Below the pieces are notes generated by a model. The model was not told the DNA's origin, did not search any database, and saw only the letters and a program-made list of their open reading frames with translations. Positions 46,335 through 55,151 of a DNA stretch of 64,000 bases are shown piece by piece. Position 1 is the first letter of the stretch. Each line of letters begins with the position of its first letter. The translations under genes and the position numbers were made by a program. This DNA is from Hyphomicrobiales bacterium (GTDB lineage: Bacteria > Pseudomonadota > Alphaproteobacteria > Rhizobiales > Rhizobiaceae): NCBI GenBank assembly GCA_900467685.1, contig UBQX01000002.1, positions 1 to 64,000 on the forward strand, read 5' to 3'.

Positions 46335-47708
46335 ATGCTCGCCAATTCGCTGATCGAACTCGATCGCGCCCACCTCATCCACCCCGTCTCCTCCTATCGT
46401 GGTCACGAAAGGCAGGGCGTCCGGGTGCTGAAATCCGCCTCCGGCGCAACCGTCACCGAGGCCAATGGCCATCAGCTGGTCGACGGCTTTGCCGGTCTCT
46501 GGTGCGTCAATGCCGGCTATGGCCATGAGAGCATTATCGAGGCAGCCACGAAGCAGCTGCGCGAACTGCCGTATGCGACCGGCTATTTCGATCTCGGGTC
46601 CGAGCCGGCGATCCGGTTGGCCGCAGAACTGGCCGAACGCGCGCCGGGCGATCTCAACCGCGTCTACTTCACGCTGGGCGGTTCCGATGCGGTCGATTCC
46701 ACCATCCGCTTCGTGCGCTACTATTGGAACGCCAAGGGCCAGCCGCAGCGCGATCAGTTCATCTCGATCCAGCAGGGCTATCACGGCTCGACCACGGTCG
46801 GTGCCGGCCTGACGGCGCTTCCCGCCTTCCATGCCGGCTTCGGCCTTCCCTTCGACTGGCAGCACAAGATCCCCTCGCCCTACCCCTATCGCAACCCCGT
46901 CGGCTCCGACGATGCAGCAATCATTGCCGCCTCGCTTGCCAGCCTGAAGGCCAAGATCGAGGAAATCGGCGCGGATCGCGTGGCAGCATTTTATGCCGAA
47001 CCGATTCAAGGGTCGGGCGGCGTCATCGTGCCGCCCAAGGGCTGGATCAAGGCGATACGCGAACTCTGCAAGAGCCACGGCATCCTCTTCATCGCTGACG
47101 AGGTCATCACCGGCTTCGGCCGCACCGGCCCGCTCTTTGCCTCGTCCGACGAAGGCATCGTGCCCGACATGATGACCGTCGCCAAGGGCCTGACCTCCGG
47201 CTACGTACCGATGGGCGCGGTCTTCATGGCCGATCATGTCTACGACGTGATTGCCGATGGCGCGGGCGAATCGGCTGTCGGACACGGCTTCACCTATTCC
47301 GCCCATCCGGTCAGCGCCGCCGTCGCGCTGGAAGTACTCAAACTCTACGAGGGCGGGCTGCTTGAGAACGGAGTCAAGGCCGGCGCTCGTCTCCTGGCTG
47401 GGCTTCAAAGCCTGAGCGACCATCCGCTTGTCGGCGACATTCGCGGCCGCGGCATGCTCTATGGCGTCGAACTCGTGACCGACAAGGCAAAGAAGACCCC
47501 GCTTCCGGCAGCATCCCAGCCTGCCCGCCGCATTTTCGACCGCGCCTGGGACAACGGCCTCGTCATCCGCGCCTTCCCCCAAGGCGTGCTGGGTTATGCC
47601 CCGCCGCTCTGCTGCACGGATGCCGATATCGACGCCATTGTCGAGCGGACACGCCAGACACTCGATCAGACGCTGGAAGATCCAGATATCCGGCAGGCCA
47701 TGGCCTGA
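46335..47708 (+). CDS. Class III PLP aminotransferase (omega-amino acid/diamine type)
   Basis: A 457-residue class III aminotransferase: GLWCVNAGYGHESI near the start, YHGSTTVGAGLTALPAFH, EPIQGSGGVIVPPKGW, the Asp of FIADEVITGFGRTG and the PLP lysine in TVAKGLTSGYVPMGAV. It resembles omega-amino acid:pyruvate and putrescine:pyruvate aminotransferases. With GabD-like and PuuB-like enzymes nearby it could deaminate GABA, beta-alanine or a diamine. CAGGAG precedes the ATG. Likely controlled by the convergent Lrp regulator. Confidence 0.88.
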   Translation: MLANSLIELDRAHLIHPVSSYRGHERQGVRVLKSASGATVTEANGHQLVDGFAGLWCVNAGYGHESIIEAATKQLRELPYATGYFDLGSEPAIRLAAELAERAPGDLNRVYFTLGGSDAVDSTIRFVRYYWNAKGQPQRDQFISIQQGYHGSTTVGAGLTALPAFHAGFGLPFDWQHKIPSPYPYRNPVGSDDAAIIAASLASLKAKIEEIGADRVAAFYAEPIQGSGGVIVPPKGWIKAIRELCKSHGILFIADEVITGFGRTGPLFASSDEGIVPDMMTVAKGLTSGYVPMGAVFMADHVYDVIADGAGESAVGHGFTYSAHPVSAAVALEVLKLYEGGLLENGVKAGARLLAGLQSLSDHPLVGDIRGRGMLYGVELVTDKAKKTPLPAASQPARRIFDRAWDNGLVIRAFPQGVLGYAPPLCCTDADIDAIVERTRQTLDQTLEDPDIRQAMA

Positions 47709-47724
47709 GTGGAAATGAACAAGG

Positions 47725-47754
47725 ACGGCGGCATTTCAGGTGAGATGCCGCCGT
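47725..47754. terminator. Hairpin between aminotransferase and lrp genes
   Basis: ACGGCGGCAT (47725-47734) and ATGCCGCCGT (47745-47754) form a perfect 10-bp stem between convergent genes. There is no U-tract, so it is a probable rather than certain terminator. Confidence 0.5.
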
Positions 47755-47807
47755 TACCGGTCTGTCGAAAGGGAATAAAGACGGCAGGAGGAGACCTTGC
47801 TCGCTCC

Positions 47808-48287
47808 TTACACCGGAAACAGGCTCGTCAGCGGCAGGTGCGATTTCACGATCGGCGATTTCAGCACCACGAAGCTGAAATACTTGTCGATACCGAGATC
47901 CATATCGGTCAGACGCTCCATGATTGTCTGGTATTCGCCGATGCCGGCTGTGACGAACTTCACAAGATAGTCGTAGCCGCCGGAAACAAGATGGCATTCG
48001 ATAACCTGATCCACCTTGTCGATCGCGGTCAGAAAGCGGGCGAAGTCAACCTGCCGATGGTTCTTCAGCGTGATCTCGGTGAAGACGGTCAGCGTTTGGC
48101 CCAGCTTGCCGAGATTGATCTGGGCGGAATAGCCCTCGATAAACCCTTCCGCCTGCAGTCGCTTCACGCGCATCAGACACGGGCTTGGGGAAAGGTGAAC
48201 AAGGTCCGCCAGTTCCACATTGGTAATGCGGCCGTTCTTCTGAAGCTCGTAGAGGATCTTGATGTCCGTCCGGTCGAGTTTTAGCAT
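47808..48287 (-). CDS. Lrp/AsnC-family transcriptional regulator
   Basis: A 159-residue regulator: LDRTDIKILYELQKNGRITNVELADLVHLSPSPCLMRVKRLQAEGFI is the AsnC-type helix-turn-helix (residues 3-50), and the rest is the RAM (ligand-binding) fold with HLVSGGYDYLVKFVT. CAGGAG precedes ATG 48287. Lies beside the aminotransferase gene and downstream of the ureidoglycine aminohydrolase gene; palindromes in its own promoter suggest autoregulation. The effector is probably an amino acid or amine, by family. Confidence 0.9.
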   Translation of the reverse strand: MLKLDRTDIKILYELQKNGRITNVELADLVHLSPSPCLMRVKRLQAEGFIEGYSAQINLGKLGQTLTVFTEITLKNHRQVDFARFLTAIDKVDQVIECHLVSGGYDYLVKFVTAGIGEYQTIMERLTDMDLGIDKYFSFVVLKSPIVKSHLPLTSLFPV

Positions 48288-48313
48288 CAGCTCCTGGCCT
48301 TTCCCGATGTCAG

Positions 48314-48330
48314 GCAGCATAAAATGCTGC
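48314..48330. promoter_or_regulatory. Candidate Lrp operator (perfect palindrome)
   Basis: GCAGCAT-AAA-ATGCTGC is a perfect 7-3-7 palindrome 27 bp upstream of the lrp start. Its half GCAT-N3-ATGC recurs at 48422-48437. The position over the promoter fits autoregulation. Confidence 0.6.
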
Positions 48331-48421
48331 AGTCTTATTGGAGAGGGTACCACACAGAACAGGCATGTCTACCAAGCCTTCCCCGGCAACACGGCGCAGA
48401 AGATTGCAATGCTGAAGCAAA

Positions 48422-48437
48422 CGCAGCATTTTATGCC
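48422..48437. promoter_or_regulatory. Second GCAT-N3-ATGC site upstream of lrp
   Basis: GCAGCAT-TTT-ATGCCG carries the reverse complement of GCATAAAATGCTGC found in the site at 48314, 108 bp away. Lrp-type octamers often bind such spaced sites. Confidence 0.45.
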
Positions 48438-48444
48438 GAAGAAG

Positions 48445-48465
48445 ACGGAGGGGCTTAAACCCTCC
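48445..48465 (-). terminator. Hairpin after the ureidoglycine aminohydrolase gene
   Basis: CGGAGGG (48445-48451) and CCCTCCG (48459-48465) form a 7-bp stem with a 7-nt loop, 45 bp beyond the gene's stop. On the minus strand it is followed by TCTTCTTC, a weak pyrimidine tract. Confidence 0.5.
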
Positions 48466-48509
48466 GCCAAGCTGCGTGATATAGCCCGCGGCAAAATCCG
48501 CCGCCAGGA

Positions 48510-49331
48510 CTACCAGAGGCGGGCGTGGCGGTTCACGTCCTTGTAGAGCAGATAGCGGAACCGACCCGGTCCGCCGGCATAGCAGGCCTGCGGGCAGAAG
48601 GCGCGCAGCCACATGAAGTCACCGGCCTCTACCTCCACCCAGTCGTCGTTGAGACGATAGACGGCCTTGCCCTCGAGCACATAGAGGCCATGTTCCATGA
48701 CATGGGTTTCCATGAACGGAATGATGCCGCCCGGCTGGAAGGTGACGATGTTCAGGTGAAAGTCATAACGGATATCGTTCGGATCGATGAAGCGGGTCGT
48801 GCCCCAGGCGCCGCCGGTGTCCGGCATCATGGCGATCTCGTGTTCGTCTTCATGGGTGAAGATCGCCGGCGGAGGCTCAAGTCCGTCAACCGGCTGGAAC
48901 GCCTTTCGCACCCAGTGGAACTTGGCCGACGCCGCGCTCCCGTTGCGGATCGTCCATGCCGAACCCGCCGGAAGAAAGGCAAAGGAACCAGCGCGCAGGT
49001 CATGCGCAGCACCGTCGAGCGTGATCGTCAACGCGCCCTCGACGACGAAGATCGCGCCCTGCGCCCTTGTGTCGGGCTCGGGTCGCTCGCTCCCGCCGCC
49101 CGCCTCGACTTCCATGACATATTGCGAGAAGGTCTCGGAAAATCCGGTCATCGGCCGGGCGATGATCCAGGCGCGCGTCTTGTCCCAATGGGGCAGCAGG
49201 CTGGTGACGATATCGCTCATCACGCCTTTGGGAATGATCGCATAGGCGGTCTTGAACACTGCCTTGCCGGACAACAACTGCGTTTGCGGGGGAAGACCAC
49301 CATAGGCGGTGAAATACTGGTTATGGCTCAT
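48510..49331 (-). CDS. (S)-ureidoglycine aminohydrolase
   Basis: A 273-residue bicupin. It starts MSHNQYFTAYGGLPPQT, and the C-terminal cupin has VTFQPGGIIPFMETHVMEHGLYVLEGKAVYRL...GDFMWLRAFCPQACYAGGPG, with the His, Glu and Gln residues that hold manganese in the enzyme called UGHY/AllE/YlbA. It hydrolyses (S)-ureidoglycine to ureidoglycolate and ammonia in allantoin breakdown. ATG 49331 is the family start; upstream codons are non-coding in character. No allantoinase or allantoate gene is in the window, so it stands apart from the rest of its pathway. Confidence 0.87.
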   Translation of the reverse strand: MSHNQYFTAYGGLPPQTQLLSGKAVFKTAYAIIPKGVMSDIVTSLLPHWDKTRAWIIARPMTGFSETFSQYVMEVEAGGGSERPEPDTRAQGAIFVVEGALTITLDGAAHDLRAGSFAFLPAGSAWTIRNGSAASAKFHWVRKAFQPVDGLEPPPAIFTHEDEHEIAMMPDTGGAWGTTRFIDPNDIRYDFHLNIVTFQPGGIIPFMETHVMEHGLYVLEGKAVYRLNDDWVEVEAGDFMWLRAFCPQACYAGGPGRFRYLLYKDVNRHARLW

Positions 49332-49905
49332 GTTTTCCGAACTGTTCTTATGGATGTCGGGCTGCGCCTTGCAGCCGGGCGCACGCAAGGGCGGAGGCTC
49401 CTTCGCACGGCAGGCTGAACACGCGAACAAACGCGTGATCATCGAATCCTCAAGGACCCGAAGATCGCCTGAAGCTTTAGCGCATAAAATCGATCACCGG
49501 AATCGCCGGATAGCAAATTTCCTGAAGCGGGCTATCAATCGCCGGTAACAGTGACGCAGCATCTCGCAGGTGCCGTCGGCGTCGTACTGCTTGCAGCAAG
49601 GTCAAAACGACTTTCAGCGCACAAAACTGAGGCGGCGGCCGAGATGACCCGGCCGCCGCTAAATAGCTATTTCTAATAATTGCGCCAGAAGCGAATATGT
49701 GAGTTGAAAATTGCTGGTATTATGGTTTCTGAATATTTAACTCTGCGTCTGTGTGCAATATGGCGAGCAACGCACGATGAATTTTGAGACGCTGGGTCGA
49801 AAAGCGTGCACGCGCATGGCCATCATTTCCAAAGCCGACGCATCCAGCGAATGACTTTACCGCATGGATGGGTGTGGTTCGAGCCATGACGACTGAGTGA
49901 TAGCC
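49332..49905. other. Intergenic region with a G/C hairpin
   Basis: About 574 bp between the divergent aminohydrolase and AraC genes. It contains one 10-bp perfect G/C inverted repeat (GCGGCGGCCG at 49632-49641, CGGCCGCCGC at 49650-49659) and an AT-rich stretch at 49670-49760 that may be promoter. No convincing gene. Confidence 0.45.
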
Positions 49906-51048
49906 ATGAATGACGCAACGCGATCAGCCCGCCTGCCCTTTGTACAGATAGACATCGATCCGGGCATGCCGGAGCCGCTGACGGCGGCGCGGCAAATCGT
50001 CGGCACCATGTTCGACCTCGATGCGCCGACCACCGAGGTCGCCGAGAACTTCCGATTGAACGTCACGGTCTACGATCTGGGACAGATGCAGATCTCCTCC
50101 TGCCGGTCGTCGGCGAGTATCCTGCGGCGGTCCAAGGCGCTGGTGGCGCTGACGCGCGTCAATCACTTCATCGTCCAGTTCTACCGAACCGGCAACTTCC
50201 ACGTCACCATAGACGGTGAGCGCATCGAGGTGCCACCGGGCTGCATCGCATTTTTTGACCTCGCGCGACCCGGTACGATCGAGGCAGACCATGTCGACAA
50301 TCTCTCCCTGACAGTGCCGCCGGAAATGCTCATCCCGCTGGTCGCCGATCCGCACGGCATTCACGGTCTCGTGCTGAAACCTGACAGTGAAGCGAATGCC
50401 GCGCTGACGACGCATCTCGCCAACCTTTGGCAGCGGCTGCCGGATTTGAGCCCGGAGAGAGCGCAGGAGGAGGCGCAATCGCTGGCCGCGATGCTCGCCG
50501 CGGCGATTGGTGTCCAGCCCAGCCGGCGGTCCGTCGCGCGAGCGCAACTGCGCAAGTTCCAGTTCGGTGCCATCTGTCGCTGGATCGATGAAAATCTCGC
50601 GGACCCCTCGCTCGGGCCGACAGACATCATCCGGAAGTTCTATATCACCCGGCCAACGCTCTATCGCATGTTCGAGCAGCGCGGCGGCATCATGAAATAC
50701 ATCCTCGAGCGTCGGCTGGAGAAGGTGTTTCAGGAGCTTGCCGATCGCTCACGCCCGCAGGAGAAAATCGGCGCGATGATGCAGCGCTCGGGATTGCTCG
50801 ACCATACCTATGCCGGCCGCGCATTCCGCTCCTATTTCGGGGTGACGCCGAGGCAGGTCCGCACGAGCGAGCTTTCGCAGATGCGCTGGTCGCCGCTGGG
50901 CGGCACGGAATCCTTCCGCATCCGCAACATCGAACGGCTTGGCCCCCTCCTCGAAGGACACAGCGTCCGTGTGAGGCTGGAGGACAACAAGGACATCCCG
51001 ACGCTGGAAGCCGTTGACGGGACGCCCGAACCATTACCGGTCACGTAG
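49906..51048 (+). CDS. AraC-family transcriptional regulator
   Basis: A 380-residue regulator. The N-terminal half is a cupin-like AraC-binding domain (NFHVTIDGERIEVPPGCIAFFDLARPGTIEADH). The C-terminal helix-turn-helix pair runs from about residue 222: AICRWIDENLADPSLGPTDIIRKFYITRPTLYRMFEQRGGIMKYILERRL to YAGRAFRSYFGVTPRQVR. About 55 residues follow the domain, longer than usual. It is monocistronic, and no target operator was identified. ATG 49906 is chosen over GTG 49897; neither has a strong ribosome site. Confidence 0.85.
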   Translation: MNDATRSARLPFVQIDIDPGMPEPLTAARQIVGTMFDLDAPTTEVAENFRLNVTVYDLGQMQISSCRSSASILRRSKALVALTRVNHFIVQFYRTGNFHVTIDGERIEVPPGCIAFFDLARPGTIEADHVDNLSLTVPPEMLIPLVADPHGIHGLVLKPDSEANAALTTHLANLWQRLPDLSPERAQEEAQSLAAMLAAAIGVQPSRRSVARAQLRKFQFGAICRWIDENLADPSLGPTDIIRKFYITRPTLYRMFEQRGGIMKYILERRLEKVFQELADRSRPQEKIGAMMQRSGLLDHTYAGRAFRSYFGVTPRQVRTSELSQMRWSPLGGTESFRIRNIERLGPLLEGHSVRVRLEDNKDIPTLEAVDGTPEPLPVT

Positions 51049-51092
51049 CTGGCACCGGGCACGTCCGCACCATAATCGGGCTTGACGACGTT

Positions 51093-52463
51093 TCAACCGG
51101 CGGAACGCTGGCGCGCCGGCGGAACATCCTCCGTGTGCGGCTGCAGATAATCGACCTTGCGTGCATCTGCAGGAACGAACTTGCCGAAAGCCTCGATGTC
51201 CACGGGCGGGCTGAAGAGATAGCCCTGATACATCAGGCATCCCGCTTGGCGCAGCCGGTCGAGTTGATCCGTCGTTTCCACGCCCTCTGCAAGAACCTGC
51301 AGGTCGAGCTTCTCGGCCAGAGTGATGATGGCTTCCGTGACCACCATGTTCGACTTGTTCGTCAGCATGTCGCGGACAAATGCTTTGTCGATCTTGATCT
51401 GTCCCAGCGGGAAACGGTGAAGAACGCTGAGCGAAGAGTAACCCGTACCGAAATCATCCAGTGACCAGATGATACCGATGGCCTTCAGCGCGTTCATCTT
51501 GGCCGTCGTCGCCTCGACATTGTCGACGAACATGCTCTCGGTCAGCTCAAGCTTCAGCTTCGATGGCGTGATGCCGCTCAGGCGCACGATTTCGCTGACA
51601 CTTTGCACGAAATCCGGCTGGCGGAACTGCGATGCACTGACATTGACCGACATGGTCAGATGTCGCGTTTCCGGCTGCGCCTCCCAGCGGGCGAGCTGCG
51701 CGCAGGCGGCGCGCAGAACCCAGCTGCCAATGGGAACGATAAGACCGCTCTCCTCGGCAAGCGGAATGAAGTTGACCGGCGGAATGTTGCCCATCTTCGC
51801 GTGCCGCCAGCGGATCAGCGCCTCGGCACCCAGAACCTCGCCTCTGCTGTCGAACTGCGGCTGATAGTGAAGTTCGAAATCTCCATTCGCAATCGCCTTG
51901 CGCATTTCCACGTCCATCATGCGCCTCAACGAAAGGTCGGCGTTCATGATGATGACGATGAAGGTGAGTTCGATAACGCTGGTGATGGTGTTGACCCACA
52001 CGCCAGTCGCTGCAGCGCTCTCCGGGATGACCAGTGCGGGATCTTGGAAGCCGATCGACGTGTTGGAAAAGACCGCAAAACCAGCCAGGCAGAGCGCGGG
52101 CACAATATACTTCATGTAGATGCTGTCGCGGCGGTAAACAAAGTAACCGCCAAGCGCCACAGGCAGAAAATGGAACTGCGTCGCGCGATGCACCCCATCT
52201 GGAACATTGTCGAAGAGGCAGCTGACGGCGATGAACAGCGGCAGAAAATTTCCCGCCAGCAGCGACGCCGCCTTGAGCCGCTGGTGATAGGCAAGCCAGA
52301 ACAGTACCAGACCGAAGAGGATCAGCCCGACATGCATGGCTGCGAGCAACGGGCGGTCGAAGAGAATGAACGCCGTGCCCCAGCCCATGCCAATCAGTAT
52401 GGAGATTATGCCGGAGCCCAATAAATTGGCTCTTACTCGACGCCCGTGGCCGTCATCCTGCAT
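51093..52463 (-). CDS. Membrane-anchored EAL-domain c-di-GMP phosphodiesterase
   Basis: A 456-residue protein. The N-terminus (about 1-175) has five or six hydrophobic helices forming a membrane sensor. The EAL domain (about 190-440) keeps EALIRW, the NVSASQF metal region, ELTES, DDFGTGYSSL, KIDKAFV, AEGVET and QGYLFSPP, so it should hydrolyse cyclic di-GMP. No GGDEF domain is present. It reads away from lldR. Confidence 0.9.
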   Translation of the reverse strand: MQDDGHGRRVRANLLGSGIISILIGMGWGTAFILFDRPLLAAMHVGLILFGLVLFWLAYHQRLKAASLLAGNFLPLFIAVSCLFDNVPDGVHRATQFHFLPVALGGYFVYRRDSIYMKYIVPALCLAGFAVFSNTSIGFQDPALVIPESAAATGVWVNTITSVIELTFIVIIMNADLSLRRMMDVEMRKAIANGDFELHYQPQFDSRGEVLGAEALIRWRHAKMGNIPPVNFIPLAEESGLIVPIGSWVLRAACAQLARWEAQPETRHLTMSVNVSASQFRQPDFVQSVSEIVRLSGITPSKLKLELTESMFVDNVEATTAKMNALKAIGIIWSLDDFGTGYSSLSVLHRFPLGQIKIDKAFVRDMLTNKSNMVVTEAIITLAEKLDLQVLAEGVETTDQLDRLRQAGCLMYQGYLFSPPVDIEAFGKFVPADARKVDYLQPHTEDVPPARQRSAG

Positions 52464-52713
52464 GAAACGCCGTAAAGTTGAAATTGGAAAAGGGGTTCAA
52501 GCAGTGGACGCTAATTGCTAAATGATAAATTAAAGATAAAGCGGAAACCGGTATTTTAGGGATCTGCCTTTGCCAAGGGCACCGCCATGGCCCCCACCGC
52601 AGCGGGGTCGCCTCAATCAGCCTCGTCCTCACTCGCCTGCATTCCCGGGCCCGCTCGTTTCCTCAAAACAAATCCTGCCGAAGCGGAAACGTTCGCGTCC
52701 GCAATCCACAAAT

Positions 52714-52724
52714 TGGTAGGACCA
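52714..52724. promoter_or_regulatory. LldR operator 1
   Basis: TGGT-AGG-ACCA fits the FadR-subfamily consensus TNGT-N3-ACNA exactly, and the arms extend to TTGGT/ACCAA. It lies 115 bp upstream of the lldR start. Confidence 0.7.
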
Positions 52725-52809
52725 AAAATGAGATTGCACCTGAGTTTCCCACTCAGAATTTGACTCAATCCAGCCATTGTGACATCTAGGGGTCAAAAGC
52801 TCCGCCTTT

Positions 52810-52820
52810 TGGTTGGACCA
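52810..52820. promoter_or_regulatory. LldR operator 2
   Basis: TGGT-TGG-ACCA fits the same TNGT-N3-ACNA consensus. It lies just upstream of the ribosome site of lldR and 96 bp from operator 1, a two-operator layout like that of the E. coli lld promoter. Confidence 0.7.
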
Positions 52821-52838
52821 TGCGCGGGAGGAAAGGCA

Positions 52839-53630
52839 TTGACGATAACATCGACACACGCCTCTACGCCGGCACCGCGCGTAACCGACCGCGTCGAACA
52901 GGCGATCGAAACGATGATCGAGGAGCGCGGCCTATCCGTTGGCGACCGACTGCCGTCCGAGCGGGCTCTTTCCGACATGCTGGGCGCCTCACGCAACAGC
53001 CTGCGGGAAGCGCTGATGCGGCTCGCCGCGCGCGGCCGCGTCACGATCCGCAAGGGCGGCAACATCATTGCCGAACCGGCGGCGACGCGCTGGACAAACA
53101 CGACCATCAACGATCCGCTCACCCCGGTCGTTGCCGGCAATCCGGGCTTCGGCCAGGATGTGCTGGAGGTTCGTCGCGGGCTGGAAGGCCAGGCGGCCTA
53201 TCACGCAGCCCTGCGCGCCACGCCGGAGGACATCGACGTTATACGCCGCTGCGTCGAAACCCTTGCCGAAGCCCATGAAACGGGCGACGCTGCGGCAGAG
53301 TCCCATGCGGACGCGGCCTTTCATCTCGCCATCGCCGATGCTTCGCACAATGCGGTGTTGCGCTCCGTCATGTCGAGCATGTTCGGCCTCCTGCAAAGCA
53401 GCATCTCCGAAAGCCTCGACAAGCTCTACATGGTGCCGCGAACCTTCGAACGCCTGTCGCAACAGCACCAGACGCTGGTGGACACCATTGCCGCCGGCGA
53501 TGCGGAGGCCGCCCGCCGCGCCTCCGACCATCACATAGAATTCGTCACAGAGACCATTCGCGAAATCGACGAGGAGCGTGCGCGCCGGGAACGCGCCGAA
53601 ACCCTCCGCACAACACTTTCAAGGAGCTGA
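52839..53630 (+). CDS. lldR: FadR/GntR-family regulator LldR
   Basis: A 263-residue GntR regulator: winged helix at about residues 15-80 (VEQAIETMIEERGLSVGDRLPSERALSDMLGASRNSLREALMRLAARGRVTIRKGGNII) and an all-helical FCD effector domain with metal-ligand histidines in SHADAAFHLAIADASHN. Start is TTG at 52839 with GGAGGAAAG upstream; an ATG is absent nearby. The lldD gene begins 6 bp after its stop, so the two form an operon. The regulator is expected to respond to L-lactate. Confidence 0.9.
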   Translation: MTITSTHASTPAPRVTDRVEQAIETMIEERGLSVGDRLPSERALSDMLGASRNSLREALMRLAARGRVTIRKGGNIIAEPAATRWTNTTINDPLTPVVAGNPGFGQDVLEVRRGLEGQAAYHAALRATPEDIDVIRRCVETLAEAHETGDAAAESHADAAFHLAIADASHNAVLRSVMSSMFGLLQSSISESLDKLYMVPRTFERLSQQHQTLVDTIAAGDAEAARRASDHHIEFVTETIREIDEERARRERAETLRTTLSRS

Positions 53631-53636
53631 CCTGCC

Positions 53637-54770
53637 ATGATCATTTCATCCCCCAGCGATTATCGTGAAGCCGCCCGCCGCCGCCTGCCGCCTTTCCTGT
53701 TCCACTACATCGATGGCGGGGCGAACGCCGAATACACCCTTGGCCGCAACGTTTCCGACCTCTCCGAGATCGAATTGCGCCAGCGCGTGATGAAGAACGT
53801 CGAGAGCCTCGATATCTCGACCGAACTCTTCGGTCGCAAGATGGCGATGCCCGTGGCACTGGCGCCTGTCGGTCTCACCGGCATGTTTGCCCGCCGGGGC
53901 GAAGTTCAGGCCGCGCGCGCAGCGACATCCCGGAACATACCATTCACGCTATCGACCGTCTCGGTCTGCCCCATTGAGGAAGTGCAGAAGGCGAGCGCCG
54001 ACCCGATCTGGTTCCAGCTCTATGTGCTGAAGGATCGCGGTTTCATGAAGAACGTGCTGGAGCGCGCCATGGCCGCCGGCATCACGACGCTGGTCTTCAC
54101 CGTCGACATGCCCACGCCGGGTTCGCGCTATCGCGACGCCCATTCCGGCATGTCCGGCTCGAATGTCGCCTTCCGTCGCATGTTGCAGGCAGCACTACAC
54201 CCGCACTGGGCCTTCAATGTCGGCCTCTTCGGACGCCCGCACGATCTCGGCAATATCTCCGCCTATATGGGCCACCCGATCGCACTGGAAAACTATATCG
54301 GCTGGCTCGCCAACAATTTCGATCCGTCGATCTCCTGGAGCGACCTCGAATGGATCCGCGACTTCTGGAAGGGGCCGATGATCATCAAGGGCGTTCTGGA
54401 CGCAGAAGACGCCCGTGACGCCGCGCGCTTCGGGGCTGACGGCATTGTGGTTTCCAACCACGGCGGTCGCCAGCTCGACGGCGTCCGCTCCTCCGCCCGC
54501 GCCCTGCCCGACATTGCCGACGCGGTAAAAGGCCAGCTGAAGCTGCTCGCCGATTCCGGCATCCGCTCCGGCCTCGATGTCGTGCGCATGCTGGCGCTCG
54601 GCGCCGACACCGTCTTGCTCGGCCGCGCCTTTGTTTATGCGCTTGCAACCAACGGCGAAGCCGGCGTCGCAAACCTCCTCGACCTCATTGCCAAGGAAAT
54701 CCGCGTCGCCATGACGCTGACCGGCGCGCGATCGATCGCAGAGATCGACCGCAGCCTGCTGGCGATGTGA
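53637..54770 (+). CDS. lldD: L-lactate dehydrogenase (FMN-dependent, quinone-linked)
   Basis: A 377-residue alpha-hydroxyacid oxidase family flavoprotein, opening [57 protein letters not shown] and [14 protein letters not shown] are FMN and substrate-binding segments, and [11 protein letters not shown] carries the catalytic His. Oxidises L-lactate to pyruvate at the membrane. No lactate permease is present in the window. A terminator follows at 54782. Confidence 0.95.
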   Translation: MIISSPSDYREAARRRLPPFLFHYIDGGANAEYTLGRNVSDLSEIELRQRVMKNVESLDISTELFGRKMAMPVALAPVGLTGMFARRGEVQAARAATSRNIPFTLSTVSVCPIEEVQKASADPIWFQLYVLKDRGFMKNVLERAMAAGITTLVFTVDMPTPGSRYRDAHSGMSGSNVAFRRMLQAALHPHWAFNVGLFGRPHDLGNISAYMGHPIALENYIGWLANNFDPSISWSDLEWIRDFWKGPMIIKGVLDAEDARDAARFGADGIVVSNHGGRQLDGVRSSARALPDIADAVKGQLKLLADSGIRSGLDVVRMLALGADTVLLGRAFVYALATNGEAGVANLLDLIAKEIRVAMTLTGARSIAEIDRSLLAM

Positions 54771-54781
54771 GGCCAAAACAG

Positions 54782-54819
54782 GCGGCGGGCTCTCCTCTGA
54801 GGAAAACCCGCCGCTTTTT
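54782..54819 (+). terminator. Rho-independent terminator of lldRD
   Basis: GCGGCGGG (54782-54789) and CCCGCCGC (54807-54814) form a stem directly followed by TTTTT. It lies 12 bp after the lldD stop. Confidence 0.85.
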
Positions 54820-55151
54820 CTGGTGCCCGGCATGTTTTCTCTGTGCGCGCGTCGGCTGGCTGGATGTGGTTTCCGGATGGCGAGAGACCCGACCGATGGG
54901 GCCCAGGCGGCGGCGCAATCTGCCTGATCGGCGCCGCCCTCGTTTCTGTTGCCTGGCAGGGGCCGAAGCCGCAAAGAGGCCGGCCGCTCTCGACACGGGC
55001 AAGGATGTCACAAAGGCTTGCAAATTGTCTTGGTTCTGTCGTCTGATGGTGGCATGAGACTGCGAAAAAGCGCGCGGATTTCAATGCGCTGCGCTCGCCC
55101 GAAACGAGGCCTTCGCTCCAGACGAAGGGCCAGACAAGAGGATTGCCGGCC
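54820..55151. other. Intergenic region before the DUF1003 gene
   Basis: About 330 bp with no gene that I can support, expected to contain the promoter for the DUF1003 gene. No repeat or RNA gene is seen. Confidence 0.45.

Larger units (their letters stand above)
52464..52838. other. Divergent promoter region of EAL and lldR genes
   Basis: This 375-bp gap contains two FadR-family operator palindromes (52714-52724 and 52810-52820) and no gene that I can support. It must carry the promoters of both flanking genes. Confidence 0.6.

Noticed and set aside
46983-46998. Calling the palindrome inside the aminotransferase gene an Lrp operator
   Set aside because: It is within coding sequence and only half-matches the perfect site, so it is reported as an observation, not a feature.
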